NCBI GenBank assembly: GCA_903881585.1
Contig: CAIRTW010000320.1
Span: 1 to 47,636 of the forward strand
Reading direction: 5' to 3'
Length of the DNA: 47,636 bases
Source of the DNA: an uncultured Bacteroidota bacterium
GTDB lineage: Bacteria > Bacteroidota > Bacteroidia > Chitinophagales > Chitinophagaceae
Shown: positions 41,165 to 47,636 of the stretch, in pieces
Numbering within the stretch: position 1 is the stretch's first letter
Layout of the letters: each line of letters opens with the position of its first letter
Made by a program: the position numbers and the translations under genes
Notes under the pieces: model-generated
What the model was told of the DNA's origin: nothing
The model's input: the letters and a program-made list of their open reading frames with translations, nothing else
The model's database searches: none

Positions 41165-41441
41165 AACGATAACATGTTTTTATTACTGCAAATTTAGGAG
41201 TTAAAATGAAAACAACCTTATATCTAATCCCATTTATCATGCCATGACCGTACCATGTTCTACCCTCATGCTGTATAAAGATATTACAAGTTTTTAAGAG
41301 TTTTGAAATCTGTAAGAATCTCAAATCATGATCTTTGTTTTTGTACATGAAATTATCGAGAATATGGTCGCAATATTGCGATACCCATTTAATTTCTACG
41401 GTACGGTTACGCACCTTTATCTTAACGTTTTCTGTAGACAT
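41145..41441 (-). CDS. 98-residue basic protein, first gene of the duplicated two-gene module (copy 2)
   Basis: MSTENVKIKVRNRTVEIKW start, 98 residues, the same length as copy 1 (18500-18796), 70 of 98 positions identical. The conserved core is the same: YCDHIL, KNKDHDL, LLKTC, RTWY-x-H, NG, VVFI-x-TPKFAVIKTCYR and a GY near the end. Changes are mostly conservative (V/I, K/R, Q/K), and no stop or frameshift is present in either copy, so both appear to be under selection. Candidate toxin of a toxin-antitoxin-like pair; DUF4258/BrnT/RelE-like fold is a guess. It is divergent from the membrane protein gene at 41574. Confidence 0.75.
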   Translation of the reverse strand: MSTENVKIKVRNRTVEIKWVSQYCDHILDNFMYKNKDHDLRFLQISKLLKTCNIFIQHEGRTWYGHGMINGIRYKVVFILTPKFAVIKTCYRYGYQEN

Positions 41442-41545
41442 ACGAAATCAATATCCCGAACAAAAGTATATGACTCACCCCCAATCCCTATTCATGTTAT
41501 TAACACCCTGTGGATACTTTAGTACAGATAACTTTATGGTAACAT

Positions 41546-41553
41546 TATATTTG
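41546..41553 (+). promoter_or_regulatory. -7 promoter box (TATATTTG) before the membrane protein gene
   Basis: TATATTTG matches TAnnTTTG exactly, 20 bases before ATG 41574. A TAACTTTA octamer lies at 41529-41536. No good TTTG is at the -33 distance. Confidence 0.4.
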
Positions 41554-41573
41554 TAGCAAAACAATCTTTACGA

Positions 41574-42200
41574 ATGGCATTAACCACCCTTAAAGATGAC
41601 TTGTTGCAGGAGTTCAGGGACGAAAGGATAATGATCAATGACCAGATCGAACTCCTGGACCCACTCGCAACTTCCCTCAGAAAACCGGCGGCCCAAAGGC
41701 TTCTAAGCAGCGGCACCTTAATTATCTCCGAGATCAGTTGTTATATAGTTAGTTTGGGCGGTCTTGCCTTTATTGGCTTTATGCACATGATCTACCCGTT
41801 CAGCCTGATGGGAGATCTGTTTTACAATCCGCAGATACGCAACCGGGTAGGTAATATGGACATGATCTATTTTATACTTGCTGTGTATGGAATAACGGCC
41901 GTGAGTGTGGTGCTGATATTCATTATTGGCCGCATGGCGCGTGAGATAAGGCTGAAGAACGACATACTGCACGTGGCTGGAAAAGACATAAAAACGATCA
42001 TAGGCCAGCACCTGGAGCGTAAAGCCGCCCACGAGACCATAGAGCAGCGCCATATGCTGGGCCTGTCTGGTATAAGTATCCCTAATCCTGCGCCGGCAAT
42101 GGCGACGCCGTCAAAGCAAAAGGTGTATGTGAATGAAGTGATGAACCCCGGCTATGAGCATGCCCTGGCGTATAATGTATTGCCTACGTCGGAAGGCTAA
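41574..42200 (+). CDS. Two-helix inner-membrane protein, hypothetical
   Basis: 208 residues. An N-terminal soluble helix (MALTTLKDDLLQEFRDERIM, Asp/Glu-rich, with LDPLATSLRKP) leads to two membrane helices at about 50-73 and 97-122, separated by a periplasmic loop with Asn/Arg. The C-terminal ~80 residues are soluble: a helical KNDILHVAGKDIKTIIGQHL part, then a Pro/Ala-rich tail. No family is recognised. It begins about 20 bases after a perfect -7 box and appears to be a single gene. It is divergent from the two-gene module. Confidence 0.7.
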   Translation: MALTTLKDDLLQEFRDERIMINDQIELLDPLATSLRKPAAQRLLSSGTLIISEISCYIVSLGGLAFIGFMHMIYPFSLMGDLFYNPQIRNRVGNMDMIYFILAVYGITAVSVVLIFIIGRMAREIRLKNDILHVAGKDIKTIIGQHLERKAAHETIEQRHMLGLSGISIPNPAPAMATPSKQKVYVNEVMNPGYEHALAYNVLPTSEG

Positions 42201-42221
42201 TAATCCACAATTTTTAGATAA

Positions 42222-42378
42222 GGAATGATGACAAAATAAAGTACACCATCTTACTCGTTCTTTTCCACTTTTGCTTCGTTACAAAAGTCTTTAAATAGCT
42301 TGCTATTCGCAGATTTTTCGCCTCGCAAAAAAGAAAAATAACTTCGCAATATGGTGTACTTTATTTTATCATCAATCC
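42222..42378. repeat. Inverted repeat (28 bp arms) enclosing hairpins and the start of a micropeptide frame
   Basis: Left arm 42222-42249 and right arm 42351-42378 match in inverted orientation at 26 of 28 bases. The ~100-base centre carries two small hairpins: ACTTTTG/CAAAAGT (42267-42288) and AATAGC-tt-GCTATT (42294-42307). Each arm, read outward from the element, begins ATGGTGTACTTTATTTT and encodes MVYFILSS. Confidence 0.7.
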
Positions 42379-42440
42379 TAACATTCGGTATAGCTATCCT
42401 CATTATCTTTGAGGCATTGGCCTTCTTTGTGTGGCCATAA
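42351..42440 (+). CDS. Putative 29-residue membrane micropeptide
   Basis: ATG 42351 to TAA 42438-42440 encodes MVYFILSSILTFGIAILIIF, then EALAFFVWP: a single hydrophobic helix. It ends 15 bases before the purine nucleoside phosphorylase start. The outward-facing left arm of the inverted repeat encodes the same first eight residues with one synonymous change (TTA to TTG) before stopping (MVYFILSSFLI). Small single-helix proteins of this type are often missed; this one is plausible, not proven. Confidence 0.45.
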   Translation: MVYFILSSILTFGIAILIIFEALAFFVWP

Positions 42441-42455
42441 CTTCAAATTTTCATA

Positions 42456-43274
42456 ATGACTTTATACGACAAGATAAAGGTTACGGCTTCTTTCATTCAG
42501 CAAAAGACAACTACAAAACCTAAGGTGGGTATCATATTGGGCAGCGGCCTTGGCGGGCTGGTGGATATTATTGAAAAAGAAACTTCTATAGCCTATGCGG
42601 ATATTCCCAATTTCCCGGTGTCAACAGTTGAGGGCCACTCGGGGCAAATGATATTTGGAAAAATAGGCAAATGCTCTGTGATGCTGATGGCCGGCCGGTT
42701 TCATTACTACGAAGGATATAGTATGGAAGAGGTGACGTTCCCTATACGGGTAATGAAAGCCCTGGGCGTTGAGACGGTTATCCTGTCGAATGCTGCAGGC
42801 GGCACGAATGCCACTTTCAATATAGGCGACCTGATGATCATAAAAGATCACATAAATATATGCCCTGAACATCCACTGCGTGGGCCAAATGACGAACGGC
42901 TGGGCACCCGCTTCCCGGATATGAGCCAGGCTTATGACCACGATCTTATAGCCCTTGCCAGGGAAATTGCCGATGAGCAGGGCCTCAGCCCCAGGGTTGG
43001 GGTCTATATAGGCCTGCAGGGGCCAACTTTTGAGACGCCAGCTGAATACCGGATGCTGCATGCTATGGGCGGTGATGCAGTGGGCATGAGTACTGTAGCC
43101 GAGGTGATCGTGGCCCGCCATGCAGGTATGCGGGTCTTTGCCATGAGCGTAATAACCGACCTTGGAATAACCGATGTGCCGATAATCATAACCCATGAAG
43201 AAGTGCTGGAAGCTGCCAATGCTGCTGCGCCAAAAATGGCAGCGCTGGTAGAGGAGTTGGTGAAGCGAATGTAA
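42456..43274 (+). CDS. Purine-nucleoside phosphorylase, trimeric type
   Basis: 272 residues; cleaves purine nucleosides with phosphate to base and ribose-1-phosphate. Motifs: GSGLGG (29-34, phosphate loop), HSG (61-63), GRFHYYEGY (80-88), SNAAGG (111-116), GPTFETPAEYR with base-contacting Glu193, and GMSTVAEVIVARH with Met211. At the position of Asn243 in human PNP, which favours 6-oxopurines, this protein has Asp235 (VITDLG), so adenosine may also be used; this is inference. Cytosolic, purine salvage. The start at ATG 42456 is preceded closely by a micropeptide frame. Confidence 0.95.
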   Translation: MTLYDKIKVTASFIQQKTTTKPKVGIILGSGLGGLVDIIEKETSIAYADIPNFPVSTVEGHSGQMIFGKIGKCSVMLMAGRFHYYEGYSMEEVTFPIRVMKALGVETVILSNAAGGTNATFNIGDLMIIKDHINICPEHPLRGPNDERLGTRFPDMSQAYDHDLIALAREIADEQGLSPRVGVYIGLQGPTFETPAEYRMLHAMGGDAVGMSTVAEVIVARHAGMRVFAMSVITDLGITDVPIIITHEEVLEAANAAAPKMAALVEELVKRM

Positions 43275-43368
43275 TATATACCAGGTTTACAATTATTTTA
43301 TGGGTATCAAATTCTGTACCCAGCGAGCAGAATTCACATTGCAATAAATTGTTTTTACATTGCGTATT

Positions 43369-44418
43369 ATGAATGATAAACTACATCCTATAAGCAGTCT
43401 CCTTTCTGATGTAAAACTGCTGATCGATGAAGCACGCCAAAGGGTTGCAGTTACAGTAAATGCCGAAATGAGCATGCTCTATTGGAAGGTAGGCAAAAGA
43501 ATCAATGATGAAGTATTGCACGGAAAGCGTGCAGAATATGGTAAAGAAGTGCTTCATTCACTTTCTGTTGCCCTAACTTCACAATATGGTAAGGGTTGGA
43601 GCATCGCCCAACTTAGAAAATGCCTTCGTTTCGCATTAGTTTTTTCTGATAAGCAAATTGTGGACACACTGTGTACGCAATTAAGTTATTAACATATAAG
43701 GTTGCTTGTTTTTATAGACGACTCTCTTAAAAGAGCATTTTACACAGAAATATGCAAGATGGAGCATTGGAGTGTAAGGCAGTTACAGGAGCGTATTAAT
43801 TCTATGCTATATGAACGTACAGCTATCTCAAAAAAGCCGGAAGAAACAATTAAGCACGATCTGAAAAAATTACGAGAGGATAATCAGTTATCGCCCGACC
43901 TTATTTTCCGGGATCCTTATTTACTTCACTTCCTTGGGCTGGCAGATAGCTACCCCGAAAAAGACCTCGAATCAGCAATACTTGCCGAAATGCAACGGTT
44001 CATTATTGAAATGGGAAGCGATTTTGCATTCCTCGCCAGGCAAAAACGAATTACTATTGACAACAGGGATTACCGGATAGATTTACTTTTTTATCACCGC
44101 AAGCTTAAATGTTTCGTAGCGATTGACCTCAAAATTGGCGAATTTGAAGCTGCCCATAAAGGGAATATGGAACTATACCTGCGTTACCTTGAAAAATATG
44201 AACAAGTGGAAGGAGAAAATACCCCGGTTGGCCTAGTCCTGTGTACAGGCAAAAATGACGAACACGTAGAATTGCTGCAACTGCATAAAAGCAATATCAG
44301 GGTTGCTGAATACCTGACGCTATTACCTTCCCGCGAGTACCTGCAGGAAAAACTTCACAAAGCTGTTGAAATAGCCAGGAATAACTTACTGGCAGATTCT
44401 AAAAGTGAAGGGGAATGA
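43369..44418 (+). pseudogene. YhcG-like (DUF1016) PD-(D/E)XK nuclease interrupted by one in-frame stop
   Basis: One reading frame spans 350 codons from ATG 43369 to the stop at 44418, with a single internal TAA at 43690-43692 (codon 108). The part before it is the DUF1016 N-terminal domain (LLIDEARQRVAVTVNAEM, YWKVGKRI, GWSIAQLRKC, IVDTLCTQLSY). The part after it carries HIRLLVFIDD, WSVRQLQERINSMLYERTAISKKPEE and the nuclease core DYRIDLLFYHRKL and FVAIDLKIGEF (Asp, then Asp-x-Lys). Related proteins have Ser or Trp-Ser where the stop stands, so one base change (TCA to TAA) explains the break. A TTG at 43702 could restart the C-terminal half. Such proteins are linked to restriction and other defence loci. 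Confidence 0.8.
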
Positions 44419-44475
44419 AATAGAATTCACTTTTATCACAATTCCCATTTTAACAGATTTTATACTTAACACCAT

Positions 44476-44483
44476 TAACTTTG
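44476..44483 (+). promoter_or_regulatory. -7 promoter box (TAACTTTG) before the porin gene
   Basis: TAACTTTG matches TAnnTTTG exactly. The expected start of transcription is near 44490, so a start codon at 44481 would lie inside the promoter. The start is therefore placed at TTG 44496 or 44508. The TTTG part of the promoter is weak. Confidence 0.5.
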
Positions 44484-44507
44484 CCCCAATATTTTTTGGG
44501 CCAGACT

Positions 44508-46652
44508 TTGATATATATCTTTCAGAAAAAAAACGGCGTTTGCCTGTTGCTGCTTTGTCTGCTGTTTTGCGGAAAGGGGGTGTTTGCCCAGTCCAGCCTG
44601 TCGGGTGGGAACCCGAGCCAGCTTAACACTATTGCCAACGCTCCGCAAAGAGATACCAATGCCAATAAAACGAACACAGCAAAGTGGAAAGATGAGGATG
44701 CAAAGATCTCCTATGAAAAGCTGAATTCGGCAAGGGAATATTATCCCGACACTTCTTTGCATGGATTTCAACGGTTGTCTTATACACAACCTTGGTATAA
44801 TGACCTGGGCAATCTTGGCAGCCCGGTATATAATCTCATGTTCACACCCGAAGACCGGCTTGGCCCATCGCTGGGCTATCATGTATTTGATGTATATCGG
44901 TTCAATGTGGACAGCCTGCCTTTTTATAGTACCACCCGGCCTTATTCCGTTTTCAATTACCTCCTGGGCTCCAAGCTGGAACAGACGGCGGGCATTATGC
45001 ATACGCAAAACATAAAGCCCAACTGGAACTTTGCGGCGGAATATCACAAAACCACCTCTCCAGGTTTTTATAAAACCGAGCGCAACAACCATGACAATGC
45101 CTTCTTTAGCACAAACTATAAGAGCCTCAATAAGCACTATACGCTGTATGCTGGTATGGTGTATAATAATGAGCAGCATGACGAGAACGGCGGGGTTGTT
45201 ATACCTGCACAACTGGACAGTGCGGGCTTCCTGGACCGGAAAATTGTGGACGCTGCTTATGAGAATGACAACTACAGCCAGACAAGATCAACGGTATCTA
45301 ATGTGCAGCGCGATTTCACTGTTCTTTTACAGCATAGCTATACCTGGGGAAGAACGGATACTACTTACAACTCTGATTCAACCCAATACAGTTACCGGTT
45401 GATACCGCGTTTTAGCATTACCCACAAAATGGAGGTGAGCACCGAAAAGCACACGTATAAAGATCTGTCGCCGGACTCACTGAGGTACACCACTTTGTTT
45501 GCGCAGACCTTTGTGAACAATGGCAGTGGCTTTTACACTGTTGGTACCGATTCGGTGGTTACCCAACAAAAATGGTTCTGGATAGACAATAAGTTCCTAC
45601 TCAATGGTTTTGTGGGAAAAGAGGGGCACGAATTGAAGTTCAGCGCGGGCATAGGCAGCAGGTACGACCAGTTTACCTCGCTGCCTGTTTCCAATCAAAT
45701 ACTCGACAGCCTGCCAAAAGTAGTTTATTCTCTGGGCCGGGACCAGAGCAGAATACTCAGCAACTACCTGGAAGGTGAGCTGAAAAAGGACGCACTAAAA
45801 CCAGGCGAGTGGGAATATGGCGCAAACGGTAAGTTCTTTTTCACCGGTCAGGATGCCGGCAACTTTCTGCTCAATCTGCTCGTGGGCAAGGAGTTTAAGA
45901 GTAGCAGCTTCGTTGCAGGCTTCAGAGAGCAGTTGAATAGTGCACCTTATAGCTATACGAACTACGAGAACCAGTTTACCAAACAGTTTTTCTCGTTCAA
46001 TAACGAAAGCGTGTCGCAGCTATATGCCACGCTTGCCATTTCTAAACTGCGCCTTTCGGGTGGTGTGCGGAGCTATGTGATCGGCAACTATATCTATATA
46101 AATGACAGTGAAAAACCCGCACAATACACGATACCCTTTACGCTCAGCCAGGGCTGGGTAAGAAAGGTATTCAGGTTGGCGGGCTTCGTGCTTGACAATG
46201 AATTGGTCTATCAGCAGACTACGGCGAACGCACCTGTGAATGTGCCGGCGCTTATGGGCCGGCACCAGCTGAGTTATGAGCAGGCAATGTTCAAACATTC
46301 GTTGAAAATATCTGCAGGGATAGAAGTGCGCTACAATACCGCATACCACCCGGCTGGTTACGATGCATTGCTGAACCGGTTCTTTTACCAAAACACCACC
46401 TATGTGGGGAATTCGCCTGTTGCATCTGTGTTTGTGAATTTCCGTATCAAGCGTTTTCGCGCATTCGTGATGGGTGATCAGCTACAGGAATTCTTCGTGA
46501 GGAACACGATACTTTTTACGGGTACCCCGGTTACAAATTTTTTAACATCGGAGCAGAAATATTATGGCGGCACAGGGGCTAATTATACACCTGTATATGC
46601 GGCTCCTGATGCGCTGATAAGGTTTGGATTTACATGGGCGCTGGTGAATTAG
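44508..46652 (+). CDS. Putative porin (Porin_10-like) outer-membrane beta-barrel
   Basis: 714 residues if it starts at TTG 44508 (LIYIFQKKNGVCLLLLCLLF, a signal peptide ending GVFAQ); TTG 44481 or 44496 are alternatives, but 44481 sits in the -7 box. No ATG precedes the signal peptide. The mature protein is a barrel of alternating strands: SPVYNLMFTPEDRLGPSLGY, FYSTTRPYSVFNYLLGS, LEQTAGIMHTQNIKPNWNFA, TTYVGNSPVASVFVNFRIKRFR, ending FGFTWALVN with a terminal aromatic-type strand. This matches the Bacteroidota 'putative porin' family. Substrate unknown. Convergent with the TPR lipoprotein gene; a palindromic word repeat lies between. Confidence 0.9.
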   Translation: MIYIFQKKNGVCLLLLCLLFCGKGVFAQSSLSGGNPSQLNTIANAPQRDTNANKTNTAKWKDEDAKISYEKLNSAREYYPDTSLHGFQRLSYTQPWYNDLGNLGSPVYNLMFTPEDRLGPSLGYHVFDVYRFNVDSLPFYSTTRPYSVFNYLLGSKLEQTAGIMHTQNIKPNWNFAAEYHKTTSPGFYKTERNNHDNAFFSTNYKSLNKHYTLYAGMVYNNEQHDENGGVVIPAQLDSAGFLDRKIVDAAYENDNYSQTRSTVSNVQRDFTVLLQHSYTWGRTDTTYNSDSTQYSYRLIPRFSITHKMEVSTEKHTYKDLSPDSLRYTTLFAQTFVNNGSGFYTVGTDSVVTQQKWFWIDNKFLLNGFVGKEGHELKFSAGIGSRYDQFTSLPVSNQILDSLPKVVYSLGRDQSRILSNYLEGELKKDALKPGEWEYGANGKFFFTGQDAGNFLLNLLVGKEFKSSSFVAGFREQLNSAPYSYTNYENQFTKQFFSFNNESVSQLYATLAISKLRLSGGVRSYVIGNYIYINDSEKPAQYTIPFTLSQGWVRKVFRLAGFVLDNELVYQQTTANAPVNVPALMGRHQLSYEQAMFKHSLKISAGIEVRYNTAYHPAGYDALLNRFFYQNTTYVGNSPVASVFVNFRIKRFRAFVMGDQLQEFFVRNTILFTGTPVTNFLTSEQKYYGGTGANYTPVYAAPDALIRFGFTWALVN

Positions 46653-46655
46653 CTC

Positions 46656-46730
46656 AGTTTACAGTTGGCAGTTTACAGTTGATCTACGTGGCCTTCCCGA
46701 AACTGTAAATTGTGAACTGCCAACTCTACT
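46656..46730. repeat. Palindromic AGTTGGCAGTTTACAG word cluster between convergent genes
   Basis: CAGTTTACAGTTGGCAGTTT on the left (about 46656-46680) is matched inverted by AACTGTAAATTGTGAACTGC and CAACT on the right (about 46701-46727), giving an imperfect hairpin with a CGTGGCC loop. It probably stops transcription from both sides. The same word occurs inside the OstA-like gene at 14489. Confidence 0.6.
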
Positions 46731-46734
46731 GAAA

Positions 46735-47556
46735 CTATTTTCCGCAATATTTCTTTATGTAGTCTTCTGCTTGCGGGTTATGCAAAGTCGCTGCCATCCT
46801 GAAATCTGCGCAGGCGCTGTCTTTACTTTTCAGGTTGGATAAAAACTGTCCCCTGTAAATATATGGTTGCGACCAGTTGGGATCCAGTTTAATAGCGGTA
46901 TCAAAATCACAAATGGCCGAGCGGTAATCCTTGATCTCACCATAAGCTACCCCACGGTTTACATAGCCCATAGCATGACCCGGTAAGACCTGGATCTCCA
47001 TACTGAAATCTTTGATCGCGCCAGCCAGGTCGCCCAATTTAAACCTGCATGAACCTCTCATGCTATACGGAAGGTAAAAGTCCTGCCTCACCTGTATGGC
47101 TTCATCCAGCGCGCTTATAGCTTCTTTGATATGGCCCGCCGCATACTCTTTACGGCCAACTGCGATGAGCGCAAGAAAGAAATTTTTCCGGCTGTCAACG
47201 GCGACTTTCAGGTCTGCCATGCTCGCCTTGTCATTACCTATCGTCTCTTCAAGATTTGCCCTGTTGTAGTACCCCAGTGTGAATTTAGGATTCAACTGAA
47301 TGGCGCGGTTGAAATAATACATTGCATTGGTGAAGTCGCCCTCGAGCTCATAAACACCGCCCAGTTCATAGCTTGCACGCCAGTTTGCGGTGTCAATTTT
47401 CAATGCCATATCATATTCTTTCCGGGCATTGTCCAGGTCGTCATTCAGTACATAGTCGTTGCCTTTGATGAGATGCTCTTCACTTTCATTGTTTTTCTGT
47501 TTACACGAGCTAAAAATAAACAGTGTGCCAGCCATTATTACGAGAAATCGTTTCAT
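46735..47556 (-). CDS. TPR-repeat lipoprotein
   Basis: 273 residues. Signal with lipobox (LFIFSSC, lipidated Cys18) then KQKNN. Six to seven TPR units follow, e.g. GNDYVLNDDLDNARKEYDMAL, LGGVYELEGDFTNAMYYFNRAI, RGVAYGEIKDYRSAICDFDTAI and a last DSACADFRMAA, giving an almost all-helical superhelix. Such lipoproteins scaffold protein complexes in the periplasm or on the outer membrane. No catalytic domain. Specific partner unknown. It ends at 46735 facing the porin gene; the window ends 80 bases upstream of its start. Confidence 0.9.
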   Translation of the reverse strand: MKRFLVIMAGTLFIFSSCKQKNNESEEHLIKGNDYVLNDDLDNARKEYDMALKIDTANWRASYELGGVYELEGDFTNAMYYFNRAIQLNPKFTLGYYNRANLEETIGNDKASMADLKVAVDSRKNFFLALIAVGRKEYAAGHIKEAISALDEAIQVRQDFYLPYSMRGSCRFKLGDLAGAIKDFSMEIQVLPGHAMGYVNRGVAYGEIKDYRSAICDFDTAIKLDPNWSQPYIYRGQFLSNLKSKDSACADFRMAATLHNPQAEDYIKKYCGK

Positions 47557-47636
47557 GCAAATAATTTTCAGAAAAGATAGCTGAAATTAAACAAACGTGC
47601 AAGAACGTTTAAACAGCCAAAATCCTGTATCTTGCG

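Noticed and set aside
44405-44626. 73-codon frame between the broken nuclease and the porin
   Set aside because: It overlaps the porin signal peptide in another frame and includes the promoter box; no domain.
1-47636. tRNA or rRNA genes
   Set aside because: No cloverleaf with GGTTCGAATCC-type T-arm and CCA end, and no rRNA-like conserved stretch, was found by reading either strand of the spacers; short unusual RNAs cannot be excluded.

Overview
The window looks like chromosomal DNA of a Bacteroidota member, most likely of the Chitinophagaceae or a related family. The evidence is: three proteins with C-terminal type IX secretion (Por) sorting domains; a Bacteroidota-type 'putative porin'; a carboxypeptidase-regulatory-domain outer-membrane receptor; a long two-part OstA-like protein; Bacteroidota -7 promoter boxes of the TAnnTTTG type; almost no Shine-Dalgarno sites; and several probable TTG starts. 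No rRNA, tRNA, CRISPR array or complete insertion sequence was seen.

Layout. 1-3.4 kb: the end of a secreted T9SS protein, then topA. 3.4-7.2 kb: an accessory stretch of small genes, two overlapping microproteins, a palindromic element, a lipoprotein and a decayed fibre-like gene. 7.2-18 kb: housekeeping and envelope genes (SirB1-like protein, LolC/FtsX-type permease, histone H1-like protein, zinc alcohol dehydrogenase, MlaD/MCE protein, OstA-like protein, TonB-type receptor). 18-19.8 kb: a defence-like patch with an orphan antitoxin-like gene, a two-gene toxin-antitoxin-like module and an Mrr-like nuclease. 19.8-24.7 kb: a YdeP/FdhF-type molybdoenzyme with its FdhD partner and a DUF7009-type gene, split by a RelE/ParE toxin-antitoxin pair. 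24.7-33.4 kb: secreted or envelope proteins (T9SS protein, protein glutaminase with a small partner gene, DUF72 protein, TPR-adenylate cyclase, NHL-repeat protein). 33.5-40.5 kb: birA, rsfS-ftsH, a PAS histidine kinase and prfC. 40.7-44.4 kb: a second defence-like patch with a frameshifted antitoxin, a second copy of the two-gene module, a micropeptide in an inverted repeat, a purine nucleoside phosphorylase and a YhcG-type nuclease broken by one stop codon. 44.5-47.6 kb: a putative porin and a TPR lipoprotein.

Most notable observations. (1) A paralogous two-gene module occurs at 18.3-18.8 kb and 40.9-41.4 kb. The larger proteins are identical at 70 of 98 positions, the genes overlap by exactly 20 bp in both copies, and each copy abuts the 3' end of a convergent antitoxin-like gene that has no toxin. 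(2) A protein glutaminase precursor is followed, with a 10 bp overlap, by a small gene whose product resembles the precursor's own pro-region, suggesting a detached inhibitor. (3) Intergenic repeat words are spliced in frame into the linker of the OstA-like protein. (4) Intergenic repeats are nested: a 33 nt palindromic unit sits inside a larger 'CTCGCAAAG' repeat that occurs four times.

All family assignments come from reading translations by eye. No database search was possible, so names mean recognised motifs and family resemblance.
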